From the NCBI GenBank assembly GCA_029251405.1, contig JAQXDK010000039.1, forward strand, positions 1 through 35,795: DNA of 35,795 nt, written 5' to 3'. The first letter of the stretch is position 1. The number at the start of each line of letters is the position of its first letter. A model generated the notes under the pieces. That model saw nothing but the letters and a program-made list of their open reading frames with translations, was not told where the DNA came from and did no database searches. Below are positions 1 through 8,511 of this stretch, piece by piece. Both the position numbers and the translations under genes were made by a program. This DNA is from Flavobacteriales bacterium (GTDB lineage Bacteria; Bacteroidota; Bacteroidia; Flavobacteriales_D; Parvicellaceae).

Positions 1-2
1 GA

Positions 3-113
3 GATCCTTACACCAAATTGGTTTATTTCTCTGATTTTAAGGCGGAATTACAGGCCTATCTTACATATGACTCTGGGGGGAAATTCAGATATCTTGTGAT
101 GAAGTGTGTAGAT
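3..113 (+). pseudogene. Possible IS3-type transposase C-terminal remnant
   Basis: The reading frame that enters the window at base 3 encodes 36 residues (DPYTKLVYFSDFKAELQAYL and onward) and stops at 111-113. The pattern of aromatic residues followed by FKAELQAYLTY resembles the last helix of IS3-family DDE transposases, which normally continues as YYN-x-KR-I. Here that continuation is lost and replaced by unrelated sequence, which suggests a broken end or a junction with the recombinase fragment that follows. The assignment rests on a short stretch and is weak. It could instead be the tail of another gene. The upstream part lies outside the window. Confidence 0.3.
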
Positions 114-426
114 TGATTATGAGAACCAAATAAGTCAACTTAACAACTATGAAAAAGACACTAAAAAGTTTATAGACTATGGATTATATGTATTAAAGAA
201 CCTAAGTTCATTCTTCAATAATGCAAAAGTTTTGACTAAACAGAAGATTTTGAGTTCGATATTTAAAGAAAAGTTAGTTTTTAAAGACGAAGAGTATCGA
301 ACTCCTATTTTAAATTTTGGAATAGAGCTTATCTACAAGAGTATCAACGTTTTAGAAGATAATTTAAACAAAAACGGGAGACAATCTTTCGACTATCTCC
401 CGTTAAGTACCCGAGGCGGGACTTGA
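112..426 (+). pseudogene. Serine recombinase C-terminal fragment
   Basis: An open frame runs from just after an in-frame stop (109-111) to 426, about 104 residues, with no convincing start. Its sequence (coiled-coil-like start, then FIDYGLYVLKNLSSFF, KQKILSSIFKEKLVFKDEEYR, and a C-terminal NKNGRQS) has the form of the C-terminal end of the large resolvase/invertase-type serine recombinases common in Bacteroidota. The catalytic resolvase domain and zinc-ribbon region are absent, so this is a truncated relic. Its last residues are read through into the tRNA-Leu gene on the other strand, so the stop at 426 is not the original one. With the preceding transposase-like debris it marks an old mobile-element boundary beside tRNA genes. 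Confidence 0.6.
366..403 (-). terminator. Intrinsic terminator of the tRNA-Gly/tRNA-Leu transcript
   Basis: An 8-bp perfect stem (ACGGGAGA at 374-381, TCTCCCGT at 396-403) encloses a 14-nt loop. On the minus strand it is followed by TTTTTGTTT. It lies 4 bases beyond the 3' end of tRNA-Leu, so it is well placed to end the tRNA transcript. Confidence 0.78.
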
Positions 427-491
427 ACCCGCACGACCAGATGGTCACAAGATTTTAAGTCTTGCGTGTCTACCAATTCCACCACTCGGGC
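408..491 (-). tRNA. tRNA-Leu (anticodon UAA)
   Basis: The minus strand folds as an 84-nt class II tRNA. The acceptor stem is GCCCGAG paired with CTCGGGT (first pair G-U) and the discriminator base is A. The D arm contains GGTAGACACG, the anticodon stem is CAAGA/TCTTG with loop CTTAAAA (anticodon TAA), a long variable arm follows, and the T arm carries GGTTCAAGTCC. CCA is not encoded. It lies 34 bases downstream of tRNA-Gly on the same strand and ends at an intrinsic terminator. Confidence 0.95.
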
Positions 492-525
492 ATTTACTTA
501 ATAAAAAGTAAAAAAAGTGATTTAG

Positions 526-598
<73 letters not shown>

Positions 599-620
599 AT
601 GTAAAAGAACAATTGGATGA

Positions 621-628
621 CAAAAATA
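621..628 (-). promoter_or_regulatory. Candidate -7 box for the tRNA pair
   Basis: TATTTTTG on the minus strand matches the Bacteroidota -7 consensus TAnnTTTG and lies 22 bases before the 5' end of tRNA-Gly. A TTTG at a proper -33 distance is not seen (the nearest leaves only 13 bases), so the call is tentative. Confidence 0.35.
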
Positions 629-658
629 AATTAAATTTTGACAAATGCGTAAAGAAAT

Positions 659-3250
659 TTAATTACCTAGTTTTTTTTTAATTTCATTTAGTAAAATGAG
701 AGCATTTACAGGTGTTAAAGAATTCACATCTAAGTTTTCGATTTCATTTCTAATTTCACTTAAAATAGGATCTTCTAATTGAAAAAAACTTAACTGTTGT
801 TCTAAATCTCTTCCATTGTCAATATTGCTGTTAGAGGATTTATCTTTTTCTAATTCTTTTAAAATATTTTCTGCTCTTTTAATAATTTTAGAAGGCATTC
901 CTGCAACTTTTGCCACGTGTATTCCAAAACTATGCTCACTACCACCTTCAACTAACTTTCTTAAAAAATGAATTTTCTTATCAATTTCTTTTACAGAAAC
1001 ATTGAAATTTTTCACTCTTTTAAAATCTTTGGTCATGTTGTTTAGTTCATGATAATGAGTAGCAAACATGGTTTTTGGCCTAAACTTATTATTTTCATGT
1101 AAAAATTCTGCAATAGACCAAGCAATAGAGATCCCATCATAGGTACTTGTTCCTCTCCCAATTTCATCTAATAATATCAAGCTCTTTTCAGACAAATTGT
1201 TTAAAATACTGGATGTTTCATTCATTTCTACCATAAATGTAGATTCCCCAGAAGAAATATTATCATTTGCCCCAACACGAGTAAATAGTTTGTCAATTAC
1301 ACCAATTTCTGCTGATTCTGCAGGAACAAAACAACCAATTTGAGCCATAATAACAACCAATGCTGTCTGTCTAAGTAAAGCAGATTTTCCACTCATATTT
1401 GGCCCTGTTATCATCATTATTTGTTGCTTGTTGTTGTCCAATAAAACATCGTTCGGAATAAAAGATTCTCCTAACGGTAAAAATTGTTCTATTACTGGAT
1501 GTCTCCCCTCTTTAATATTCAGTACTTTTCCCTCGTTTACAATTGGTTTTACATAATTATTTTTTATAGAAACTTGTGAAAGTCCATGAATGACATCTAA
1601 ATATGCTATACACCTTGCATTATGAATGATAGTATCAATTTCATGAATGAGCTCGTGGACAAGATTTGTAAAAATTTGTTGCTCTAACTTTAATATTTTT
1701 TCCTCTGCACCTAATATTTTTTCTTCATAAATTTTCAATTCTTCAGTAACATATCTTTCTGCAGCGGTCAGTGTTTGTTTTCTGACCCAACTTGTAGGAA
1801 CTTTATCTTTATGAGTATTTCGTACTTCAATATAGTACCCAAAAACATTATTAAATGCAATTTTTAAGCTGGTAATTCCAGTGTTTTCTATTTCTCTATT
1901 TTGTATTTCTAACAATACCGATTTGGCGTCTGAAAGTAACAGCCTAAGTTCATCCAATTCTTTATGAAAACCTTCTTTTACTACCTGACCTTTTCCTATA
2001 ACGACAGGAGCTTCTTCAAAAATTATGGAATCTATTTTATCAATAAATTCACTATTGTCTTGTAATTCTTTAGCCCATTGATTGAGTTGATGATGCTTTA
2101 TAGATTGCAGTCGTTCTTTGAGAGGGTTTATAAGTTGTAGAGACTTTTTAAGCTGATTAAGCTCTCTAGGAGAAGTTTTTAAAACAGCTAATCTTGCACA
2201 CATTCTTTCTAAATCGCCAATTTCTGAAAATTGTTTTTTTATCAAGTCATAAATCGCTGAGTTTTTGGTAAGGTATTCTACAATATCTAATCTGTTATTT
2301 ATTTTCTTAGACGATATCAACGGAAATAGTAACCACTTTTTAAGCAATCTACCTCCCATAGCAGTTGAAGTTTCATCTAGTACTTCGACAAGTGTGTGTC
2401 CATTGTAATTCGAAGAATGTATAAGCTCTAAATTTGAAATGGTAAAGTCGTCCATCCAAAGATGGTTTCCTCTGTCAATTCTTTGAATGCTGGAAACATG
2501 ACTTGTATTATGATGTTCTGCAGTCGTTAAATAATGTAAAATTGCACCAGCTGAAATAATGGATTCATTCATTTTTGATATGCCGAATCCCTTAAGAGAA
2601 AGCGTACCAAATTGTTGGTTTAACTTTTCCAAGGCAAAATCTTTTTGGAACACCCATTCTTCTAATCTAAAAGTGTAAGATTTACTTTTAAAATTTTCTT
2701 GAAATAGAGTGTCGTGTTCTCTGGAATATAAAATTTCTGAAGGGGCATAATCATTTACAAGTTTTGAAATGTATTTTATATCTCCTTCTGCCACATAAAA
2801 CTCTCCAGTAGAAATATCTAAAAAAGCAATTCCACACATTTTTTTTGAAAAACTTAAGGCTGCTAAAAAATTATTTCCTTTGTTGTCCAATAGTTGATCG
2901 GTTAACGCAACACCCGGGGTAACCAATTCTACAACTCCTCTTTTAACAATCTTTTTTCCTTTAACGGGTGCTTCTAATTGGTCACATACAGCAACTCGGT
3001 GTCCAGCCTTTACTAATTTCGGTAAATAATTCCCAACAGAGTGGTGTGGGAATCCAGCCAGTTCAATTTTAGAACCACCATTGTTTCTAGCTGTAAGAAT
3101 TATGCCCAATACCTTTGAAGCTTTTATTGCATCTTCTCCAAATGTTTCATAAAAATCACCAACCCTAAACAATAGTAAGGTGTCAGGATACTTTCTTTTG
3201 ATGGAGTTGTATTGTTTCATCAAAGGAGTTTCTGATTTTACTTTAGACAT
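659..3250 (-). CDS. mutS: DNA mismatch repair protein MutS
   Basis: This 863-residue protein is of normal length for MutS, the cytoplasmic ATPase that recognises base mismatches and small loops and starts mismatch repair with MutL. The N-terminal recognition domain carries the mismatch-wedging F-x-E motif (GDFYETFG, F33 and E35). The core and clamp regions follow, then the ABC-type ATPase with Walker A TGPNMSGKS (about residue 615-625) and Walker B/signature DEIGRGTSTYDG (about 693-705) and a closing FATHYHEL. All key motifs look intact. It is transcribed leftwards, divergently from the SpoU methyltransferase, with overlapping promoters in the 72-bp gap. The two tRNA genes lie downstream on the same strand. 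Confidence 0.97.
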   Translation of the reverse strand: MSKVKSETPLMKQYNSIKRKYPDTLLLFRVGDFYETFGEDAIKASKVLGIILTARNNGGSKIELAGFPHHSVGNYLPKLVKAGHRVAVCDQLEAPVKGKKIVKRGVVELVTPGVALTDQLLDNKGNNFLAALSFSKKMCGIAFLDISTGEFYVAEGDIKYISKLVNDYAPSEILYSREHDTLFQENFKSKSYTFRLEEWVFQKDFALEKLNQQFGTLSLKGFGISKMNESIISAGAILHYLTTAEHHNTSHVSSIQRIDRGNHLWMDDFTISNLELIHSSNYNGHTLVEVLDETSTAMGGRLLKKWLLFPLISSKKINNRLDIVEYLTKNSAIYDLIKKQFSEIGDLERMCARLAVLKTSPRELNQLKKSLQLINPLKERLQSIKHHQLNQWAKELQDNSEFIDKIDSIIFEEAPVVIGKGQVVKEGFHKELDELRLLLSDAKSVLLEIQNREIENTGITSLKIAFNNVFGYYIEVRNTHKDKVPTSWVRKQTLTAAERYVTEELKIYEEKILGAEEKILKLEQQIFTNLVHELIHEIDTIIHNARCIAYLDVIHGLSQVSIKNNYVKPIVNEGKVLNIKEGRHPVIEQFLPLGESFIPNDVLLDNNKQQIMMITGPNMSGKSALLRQTALVVIMAQIGCFVPAESAEIGVIDKLFTRVGANDNISSGESTFMVEMNETSSILNNLSEKSLILLDEIGRGTSTYDGISIAWSIAEFLHENNKFRPKTMFATHYHELNNMTKDFKRVKNFNVSVKEIDKKIHFLRKLVEGGSEHSFGIHVAKVAGMPSKIIKRAENILKELEKDKSSNSNIDNGRDLEQQLSFFQLEDPILSEIRNEIENLDVNSLTPVNALILLNEIKKKLGN

Positions 3251-3281
3251 TTGTGCTTTTTATAAGTTCTAGATATGTTTG
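3250..3281 (+). promoter_or_regulatory. Bacteroidota-type promoter for the SpoU methyltransferase
   Basis: A TTTG at 3250-3253, a 20-nt spacer and TATGTTTG at 3274-3281 match the TTTG / TAnnTTTG consensus exactly. A start site near 3288 would give a leader of about 35 nt before the ATG at 3323. Confidence 0.62.
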
Positions 3282-3312
3282 TAAAATTAAACTAATTGAA
3301 TTTTCTAACAAA
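3282..3312 (-). promoter_or_regulatory. Candidate mutS promoter
   Basis: On the minus strand TTTG (3309-3312), 19 nt and TAATTTTA (3282-3289) match the consensus except for the last base. It overlaps the divergent promoter of the neighbouring gene, so the two may compete for RNA polymerase. Confidence 0.4.
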
Positions 3313-3322
3313 TTAAGTAATT

Positions 3323-3868
3323 ATGAATAAAAAATTAAAGTTAGAAGAACTTAAAAGATTAACAGTCTCTGAGTTTAAAAACTCTGTAAAAGAACCCATT
3401 GTAGTGGTTTTAGATGATGTTAGGAGTTTGAATAACATTGGTTCTATTTTTAGAACTTGCGATGCTATGGGTGTAGAAAAAATTTATTTATGCGGCATCA
3501 CAGCTCAGCCTCCCCACAGAGAAATTAGAAAAACAGCCATTGGAGCAACTGAAAGTGTGAATTGGGAATATTCTGCAGATGCTCTAAATATTGTTAGAAA
3601 GTATAAAAATCTAAAATTTTCTACAGTAGCTGTGGAGCAAACTTCGGCATCTATTTCTTTAGAAAAGTATCATTTCAAAAACGACAAAATAGTTCTTGTT
3701 TTTGGCAATGAAATAGAGGGCGTATCTCAAAAATTAATAAATGAATGTGACCTCAGTTTAGAAATACCTCAATATGGAACGAAACATTCTATGAATATTT
3801 CCGTTACAACAGGTATGGTTCTTTGGACTATAAAAATGAATAAATTACTTAAACAACACGAAATGTAA
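3323..3868 (+). CDS. SpoU/TrmH-family RNA 2'-O-methyltransferase
   Basis: The 181-residue protein is a compact SPOUT (trefoil-knot) methyltransferase that transfers a methyl group from S-adenosylmethionine to a ribose 2'-OH in tRNA or rRNA. The three SpoU motifs are present. Motif 1 is DDVRSLNNIGSIFRTCDA (31-48), with the conserved N37/N38 and R44. Motif 2 is FGNEIEGVS (127-135). Motif 3 is IPQYGTKHSMNIS (148-160), followed by the usual small hydrophobic helix. No N-terminal substrate-binding domain is attached, so the RNA target cannot be read from the sequence. It has its own promoter, and only 8 bases separate it from the following outer-membrane gene, suggesting cotranscription. Confidence 0.9.
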   Translation: MNKKLKLEELKRLTVSEFKNSVKEPIVVVLDDVRSLNNIGSIFRTCDAMGVEKIYLCGITAQPPHREIRKTAIGATESVNWEYSADALNIVRKYKNLKFSTVAVEQTSASISLEKYHFKNDKIVLVFGNEIEGVSQKLINECDLSLEIPQYGTKHSMNISVTTGMVLWTIKMNKLLKQHEM

Positions 3869-3876
3869 TTATATTT

Positions 3877-5130
3877 GTGAAAATTTTGAAAAAACGTATA
3901 TACATATTATCAGTTAGTTTCATTTTAATACCCTTTTTTCTTGGGGCACAATTTTACAATAGAAATACTTACAGGACACAAAGAAATGAAATCACTTTTG
4001 GTGTCGGAGCATCAGCTTGTTTGACCGATGTTGGTGGTGGTAAGGAATCAGAAGAAAGTTTCTTTGGAAATTCAGCTAGAGGCTTTTTATTTGATCTTAA
4101 TACAGATCAGACTAAATTTGCTGCCAACTTCTCCTACATATATTACCTAAAAGGGAATCTTACTTTTAGGGTGAATTTAGCCTATGCTAAAATATCCGGA
4201 AATGATGAATCTACGGAGGATTTGTCTAGAAAGATGCGTCAACTTAATTTTGAAACTGATATTTTTGAAGGTTCTGGTGTTTTCGAATGGATATTAGTTC
4301 AAGAAAAATCTGGGAATAGATACAATTTAAAAAATAAGTTTGGAAAAAGCATAGGTGCTAGTAATCCGCTTGGTTTTGGGCTTTACGTTTTTGGTGGTGT
4401 AGGAGGGTTTTTTTATGAACCATATGCTGTAGACAATTTCACTGGAACAAAAATTAAACATAAGCTGAGACCACTAAGAACTGAAGGTCAGGGGCTACTT
4501 GATCCTAATGACCCATTTTATGTTAAATATGAAAATAGTAAAGGAAAAGAAATAGACTATTCAAAATTCGCTTTCCCAGATGGTGGCACATATAAACCAT
4601 ATTCAGTTTGTATTCCTCTTGGCATTGGTATTAAAAAATCGTTTCACGGGACTGCAGGAATAAAGTTAGAAGCTGGATTTAGATTTACAAGAACAGATTA
4701 TTTGGATGACGTAAGTACCAGGTATTTTAATCCTGAAACTCTTTTAGCTTGGCATAATGATTTTGACGGCCCTAATTCAGCAATTATGTCGGGGACCAAT
4801 TACATGTTAAATCCTGAAGATGGTACATTTACCACTAATGTTAGATATAGTAACAATATACCTGCAACTTCGGATTATGTCAGCCTTGGTATTGTGGAGG
4901 GTAGTATTTCAGAAGAAATTGTAGATCAGAAGTTCGTAGAGCTCTATGGTGAAGGTTGGCACTCTGTTGATTTTTATAATACTGCTCCAGGTCAAATCCG
5001 TGGAAACCCTACAAATTTAGATTCTTACATGTTTTTAACACTGTCTGCTTACAAAAAGTTTAAAAACACTCAAAAATCATTTAAGGTTGCTAACTCTGGT
5101 TTAAAAAGAAAGATAAAAGCTTCCTTTTAA
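3877..5130 (+). CDS. Outer-membrane beta-barrel protein (DUF6089-like)
   Basis: This 417-residue protein starts at a GTG, and the deduced N terminus MKILKKRIYILSVSFILI ending at GAQ looks like a cleaved signal peptide. The mature start (EITFGVGASACLTDVGGG) has the form seen in the DUF6089 family, flavobacterial beta-barrel proteins that begin with an E-x-G-x-x-x-G...DxG stretch. It has alternating hydrophobic strands and glycine/aromatic pairs, and ends SYMFLTLSAYKKFK-like, as barrel proteins often do. It is longer than I would expect for this family, with a large insertion between about 180 and 350 that may form extracellular loops. No enzymatic motif is visible. Function unknown; the outer-membrane location is inferred. 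Confidence 0.7.
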   Translation: MKILKKRIYILSVSFILIPFFLGAQFYNRNTYRTQRNEITFGVGASACLTDVGGGKESEESFFGNSARGFLFDLNTDQTKFAANFSYIYYLKGNLTFRVNLAYAKISGNDESTEDLSRKMRQLNFETDIFEGSGVFEWILVQEKSGNRYNLKNKFGKSIGASNPLGFGLYVFGGVGGFFYEPYAVDNFTGTKIKHKLRPLRTEGQGLLDPNDPFYVKYENSKGKEIDYSKFAFPDGGTYKPYSVCIPLGIGIKKSFHGTAGIKLEAGFRFTRTDYLDDVSTRYFNPETLLAWHNDFDGPNSAIMSGTNYMLNPEDGTFTTNVRYSNNIPATSDYVSLGIVEGSISEEIVDQKFVELYGEGWHSVDFYNTAPGQIRGNPTNLDSYMFLTLSAYKKFKNTQKSFKVANSGLKRKIKASF

Positions 5131-5209
5131 TTTATAAAAGCTTGATTATTTGTAACTTTTTTCTATTTGTTACCCACTTTTTTTATAATTTATGATAAAA
5201 ATATAAAGA

Positions 5210-6370
5210 ATGCCTCGATACCATAAGTTAGGTAATGTTCCACATAAACGCCATACCACTTTTAGAAAAAAAGATGGAACCCTTCATTACGAGCAACTTT
5301 TTGGCACCGTTGGCTTCGATGGCATGTCCTCTTTATTATACCACTTACACCCTCCAACACAAGTAAAAGACATTAAAAAGGGGGTAGATGTTTCACCAAA
5401 AATTGCTGTAAGTCATAATATGAAAATGAGAGCATTTAAAGGTTTTCAAATGCAAAACAAATTAGATTTTTTATTTTCCAGAACCCCTGTTTTGACCAAT
5501 TCTGACGTAACCATTCATTTGGCAAGTCCTAAGCAAACAACCGCAAAATATTTTTATAAAAATGTAGATGCAGATGAAGTAATTTTCATTCATAAGGGCG
5601 AAGGAGTACTAAAATCACAACTAGGACAAATAGATTTTTTTCAAGGAGATTATTTAGTAATTCCTCGAGGAATTATTTACAATTTAGAGTTTAAAGATAA
5701 TGACAATAGACATTTTATTATTGAGTCTAAGCACCCTATTTACACCCCGAAAAGATATAGAAATTGGTTCGGTCAACATTTAGAACATGCTCCATTTTGC
5801 GAGAGAGACCTTCGAGTTCCAAAAAATTTAAAAACTTACGACGAGAAAGGTGACTTTTTAATTAAAATCAAAAAAGAAGGATTTTTGTATGATTACACAT
5901 ATTCTTCTCATCCATATGACGTTGTTGGATGGGATGGTTACAATTATCCATATGCATTTTCTATTCACGATTTTGAACCTATAACAGGTAGAGTCCATCA
6001 ACCACCGCCAGTTCACCAAACATTTGAAACTCCCGCTTTTGTAATCTGTTCTTTTTGCCCCAGACTTTACGATTACCATCCAGATGCAATTCCTGCTCCT
6101 TACAACCACAGCAATATTGATTCTGATGAAGTATTATACTATGTTGATGGTGATTTTATGAGCAGAAATGATATTGAAGTAGGGCAAATTACACTACATC
6201 CATCGGGTATTCCCCACGGTCCTCATCCAGGTGCCTATGAAAGAAGTATTGGGAAAAAGTTGACCGAGGAGTTGGCAGTTATGGTCGATACTTTTAAGCC
6301 TCTAAAATTAACGGTTCAAGCATTAGAATTAGAAGTTAAAGACTATTACAAATCTTGGATCCACGACTGA
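5210..6370 (+). CDS. hmgA: Homogentisate 1,2-dioxygenase
   Basis: The 386-residue protein belongs to the cupin-type homogentisate dioxygenases, cytoplasmic Fe(II) enzymes that open the homogentisate ring to maleylacetoacetate. The N terminus MPRYHKLGNVPHKRHTTF and the HPPTQVK segment are typical of the bacterial form. The likely iron ligands are H300 and E307 (YNHSNIDSDEVLYY) and H336 (GIPHGPHPG). The neighbour directly downstream makes homogentisate, which supports the call strongly. It is the first gene of a long rightward run (11-base gap to the next). A clean promoter is not obvious in the 79-base upstream gap; the best match (TTTG at 5166, TAATTTAT at 5186) has a spacer of only 16 nt. 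Confidence 0.92.
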   Translation: MPRYHKLGNVPHKRHTTFRKKDGTLHYEQLFGTVGFDGMSSLLYHLHPPTQVKDIKKGVDVSPKIAVSHNMKMRAFKGFQMQNKLDFLFSRTPVLTNSDVTIHLASPKQTTAKYFYKNVDADEVIFIHKGEGVLKSQLGQIDFFQGDYLVIPRGIIYNLEFKDNDNRHFIIESKHPIYTPKRYRNWFGQHLEHAPFCERDLRVPKNLKTYDEKGDFLIKIKKEGFLYDYTYSSHPYDVVGWDGYNYPYAFSIHDFEPITGRVHQPPPVHQTFETPAFVICSFCPRLYDYHPDAIPAPYNHSNIDSDEVLYYVDGDFMSRNDIEVGQITLHPSGIPHGPHPGAYERSIGKKLTEELAVMVDTFKPLKLTVQALELEVKDYYKSWIHD

Positions 6371-6381
6371 ACTAAATAAAC

Positions 6382-7542
6382 ATGGCAAAAAATTTAACAA
6401 ATACAGAGTACGGATTAGAAAAAATATTTAAAGATGCCCAAGATTTTTTACCGCTCTTAGGAACGGATTATATTGAGTTTTATGTTGGTAATGCCAAACA
6501 GGCAGCGCACTTTTATAAAACCGCCTTTGGATTTCAGTCGCTGGCTTATGCAGGTTTAGAAACGGGCTGGAAGGACAGAGTTTCTTATGTTTTAAAACAA
6601 GATAAAATTAAATTAGTATTAACCACCGCTTTAAATAGTGAATCTGAAGTAGGGAATCATGTGCAAAAGCATGGAGACGGGGTTAAAATAATTGCTCTTT
6701 GGGTAGAAGACTCTCAAAAGTCATACGATGAAACAATAAAAAGAGGTGCTAAATCGTATTTAAAACCTGTAAAGGAAAGTGATGAGCATGGAGAAGTAGT
6801 AAAGTCTGGGATATATACTTATGGAGAAACTGTTCACCTTTTCATAGAAAGAAAAAATTACAACGGAGAATTTTTGCCCGGTTTTAGAAAATGGGATTCT
6901 AGTTACAACCCTTCTGAAGTTGGATTAAAATACGTCGACCACATGGTGGGCAATGTAGGTTGGGGAGAAATGAATACTTGGGTGAAATGGTACGAAGATG
7001 TAATGGGATTTGTCAACTTTTTGTCTTTTGACGATAAGCAAATTCATACTGAATATTCTGCTTTAATGAGTAAGGTTATGAGTAATGGAAATGGCAGAAT
7101 AAAATTTCCAATAAATGAACCAGCCAAAGCTAAAAAAAGATCACAGATTGAAGAATACTTAGATTTTTATGAGGGTTCTGGGGTTCAGCATATAGCAATT
7201 GCAACAGATAATATTATTGAAACGGTTAAAAAGCTTAAATCAAGAGGTGTTGAATTCCTATCTGCCCCTCCAAACGAATATTATAACGAAATTCCCGAAA
7301 GGCTGGGGAGTCATATGAAAATTATGAAGGAGAATATTCAAGATTTGCAGGATTTAGCCATTTTAGTAGATGCTGATGAAGAAGGGTATTTATTACAAAT
7401 TTTCACTAAACCAGTAGAAGATAGGCCGACTTTATTTTTTGAAATAATTCAAAGAATGGGAGCTAGAGGATTTGGTGCAGGGAATTTCAAGGCTCTTTTT
7501 GAATCTATTGAGAGAGAACAAGCAAATCGAGGAACACTTTAG
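6382..7542 (+). CDS. hpd: 4-hydroxyphenylpyruvate dioxygenase
   Basis: This 386-residue vicinal-oxygen-chelate enzyme converts 4-hydroxyphenylpyruvate to homogentisate, the step before HmgA in tyrosine catabolism. Two glyoxalase-like halves are visible. The iron triad is H187 (YVDHMVGN), H270 (GVQHIAIAT) and E354 (LFFEIIQR). The C-terminal signature GFGAGNFKALFESIEREQ with a closing RGTL is classic for Hpd and forms the gate over the active site. Length and all catalytic residues are normal. It follows hmgA by 11 bases and is separated from the next gene by only 3 bases, so the genes are very probably one operon. Confidence 0.96.
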   Translation: MAKNLTNTEYGLEKIFKDAQDFLPLLGTDYIEFYVGNAKQAAHFYKTAFGFQSLAYAGLETGWKDRVSYVLKQDKIKLVLTTALNSESEVGNHVQKHGDGVKIIALWVEDSQKSYDETIKRGAKSYLKPVKESDEHGEVVKSGIYTYGETVHLFIERKNYNGEFLPGFRKWDSSYNPSEVGLKYVDHMVGNVGWGEMNTWVKWYEDVMGFVNFLSFDDKQIHTEYSALMSKVMSNGNGRIKFPINEPAKAKKRSQIEEYLDFYEGSGVQHIAIATDNIIETVKKLKSRGVEFLSAPPNEYYNEIPERLGSHMKIMKENIQDLQDLAILVDADEEGYLLQIFTKPVEDRPTLFFEIIQRMGARGFGAGNFKALFESIEREQANRGTL

Positions 7543-7545
7543 ATA

Positions 7546-8508
7546 ATGAGTAAAGAAATAGATAAAGAGATTTTAAAAACTTTAGCAGAAAAAGGATTAA
7601 ACACCGAATCGTTCTTAGAAGGCTTGAAGAGTTTTAAACCACTTACTTATTGGGATTACATCCAAACGGAATCATTATTAAATCTTCAAATACAAAGAAG
7701 TGATTTACCTGATGAAATGGTTTTTATAGTCTACCATCAAATAAATGAGCTGTTATTTAAAATGATCTTGTGGGAGCTGGAACAGCTGGCTAATAAAAAA
7801 CAACTTATTGCTGTTTTCTTTTCAGAGAGGCTGGAAAGGATAAGCAGATACTTTGACATGCTTTGTAGTTCTTTTAAGATTATGAAAGATGGTATGGAGT
7901 TGGAACAGTATATGAAATTTAGAAAAACACTTGCTCCAGCTAGTGGCTTTCAGAGCGCTCAATATAGAAAAATTGAGTTTGCTTGTACCGAGCTAATTAA
8001 TTTAATAGATTTTAGATTTCGCAAAACAATTAATAGAAACACACCTTTTAAACATGCCTTTGAACATCTTTATTGGCAAGCTGCAGGAAAAAATCACAAG
8101 ACAGGTGAAAAGTCTATTATGATTAAGCTTTTTGAAGAAAAATATATGGAAGATTTTATTGATTTTATGAAAAAGTATAACAATAAAAATATTTGGTCTC
8201 TGTTTGATAATCTTCCAGATAAAGAAAAAAATAATATTGATCTTGTTAATTCAATGAGACATTTAGACCATACGGTGAACATTAAATGGGTCATGCAGCA
8301 TTTTAATACAGCTTCAAAATATTTGGACGGAGCTAATAAAGTTGAAAAAGCTACTGGAGGAAGTGATTGGAAAAAATACATGCATCCAAAGTACCAGAGA
8401 AGAACATTTTTTCCGAAATTATGGTCAGTAACTGAGTTAGATAATTGGGGTGAACAAAATCTAGAGGGACATGAAATTCTTAGTAATTTTAATGACTTAA
8501 AAATTTAG
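7546..8508 (+). CDS. Tryptophan 2,3-dioxygenase family haem protein
   Basis: The 320-residue, mostly helical protein carries the tryptophan dioxygenase landmarks: YHQINELLFK (H64 region), FRKTLAPASGFQS (126-137, substrate-carboxylate arginine R126 and distal-pocket residues), QYRKIE, a likely proximal haem histidine in DHTVNIKW (H242), and ATGGSDW (269-275), which corresponds to the GTGG loop of the family. The family oxidises L-tryptophan to N-formylkynurenine. The protein is more divergent than standard KynA and sits between hpd and paaA with no other kynurenine-pathway gene nearby, so a different indole or aromatic substrate is possible. Gaps of 3 bases on either side show it is a core member of the aromatic operon. 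Confidence 0.85.
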   Translation: MSKEIDKEILKTLAEKGLNTESFLEGLKSFKPLTYWDYIQTESLLNLQIQRSDLPDEMVFIVYHQINELLFKMILWELEQLANKKQLIAVFFSERLERISRYFDMLCSSFKIMKDGMELEQYMKFRKTLAPASGFQSAQYRKIEFACTELINLIDFRFRKTINRNTPFKHAFEHLYWQAAGKNHKTGEKSIMIKLFEEKYMEDFIDFMKKYNNKNIWSLFDNLPDKEKNNIDLVNSMRHLDHTVNIKWVMQHFNTASKYLDGANKVEKATGGSDWKKYMHPKYQRRTFFPKLWSVTELDNWGEQNLEGHEILSNFNDLKI

Positions 8509-8511
8509 GAT

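Noticed and set aside
232-426. A stand-alone 64-residue protein starting at TTG 232
   Set aside because: The same frame is open upstream to 112 and the joined sequence looks like a recombinase C terminus; the 3' end reads into a tRNA gene. It is a fragment, not a small gene.
5113-5143. Direct repeat ATAAAAGCTT (5113-5122 and 5134-5143), considered as terminator or att site
   Set aside because: Only 10 bp, AT-rich, the first copy within the coding end of the barrel gene; the AAGCTT self-complementarity gives a weak stem without a T tract.
5166-5193. Promoter for hmgA (TTTG, 16 nt, TAATTTAT)
   Set aside because: The spacer is too short for the consensus and the -7 box lacks the final G; kept only as a remark.
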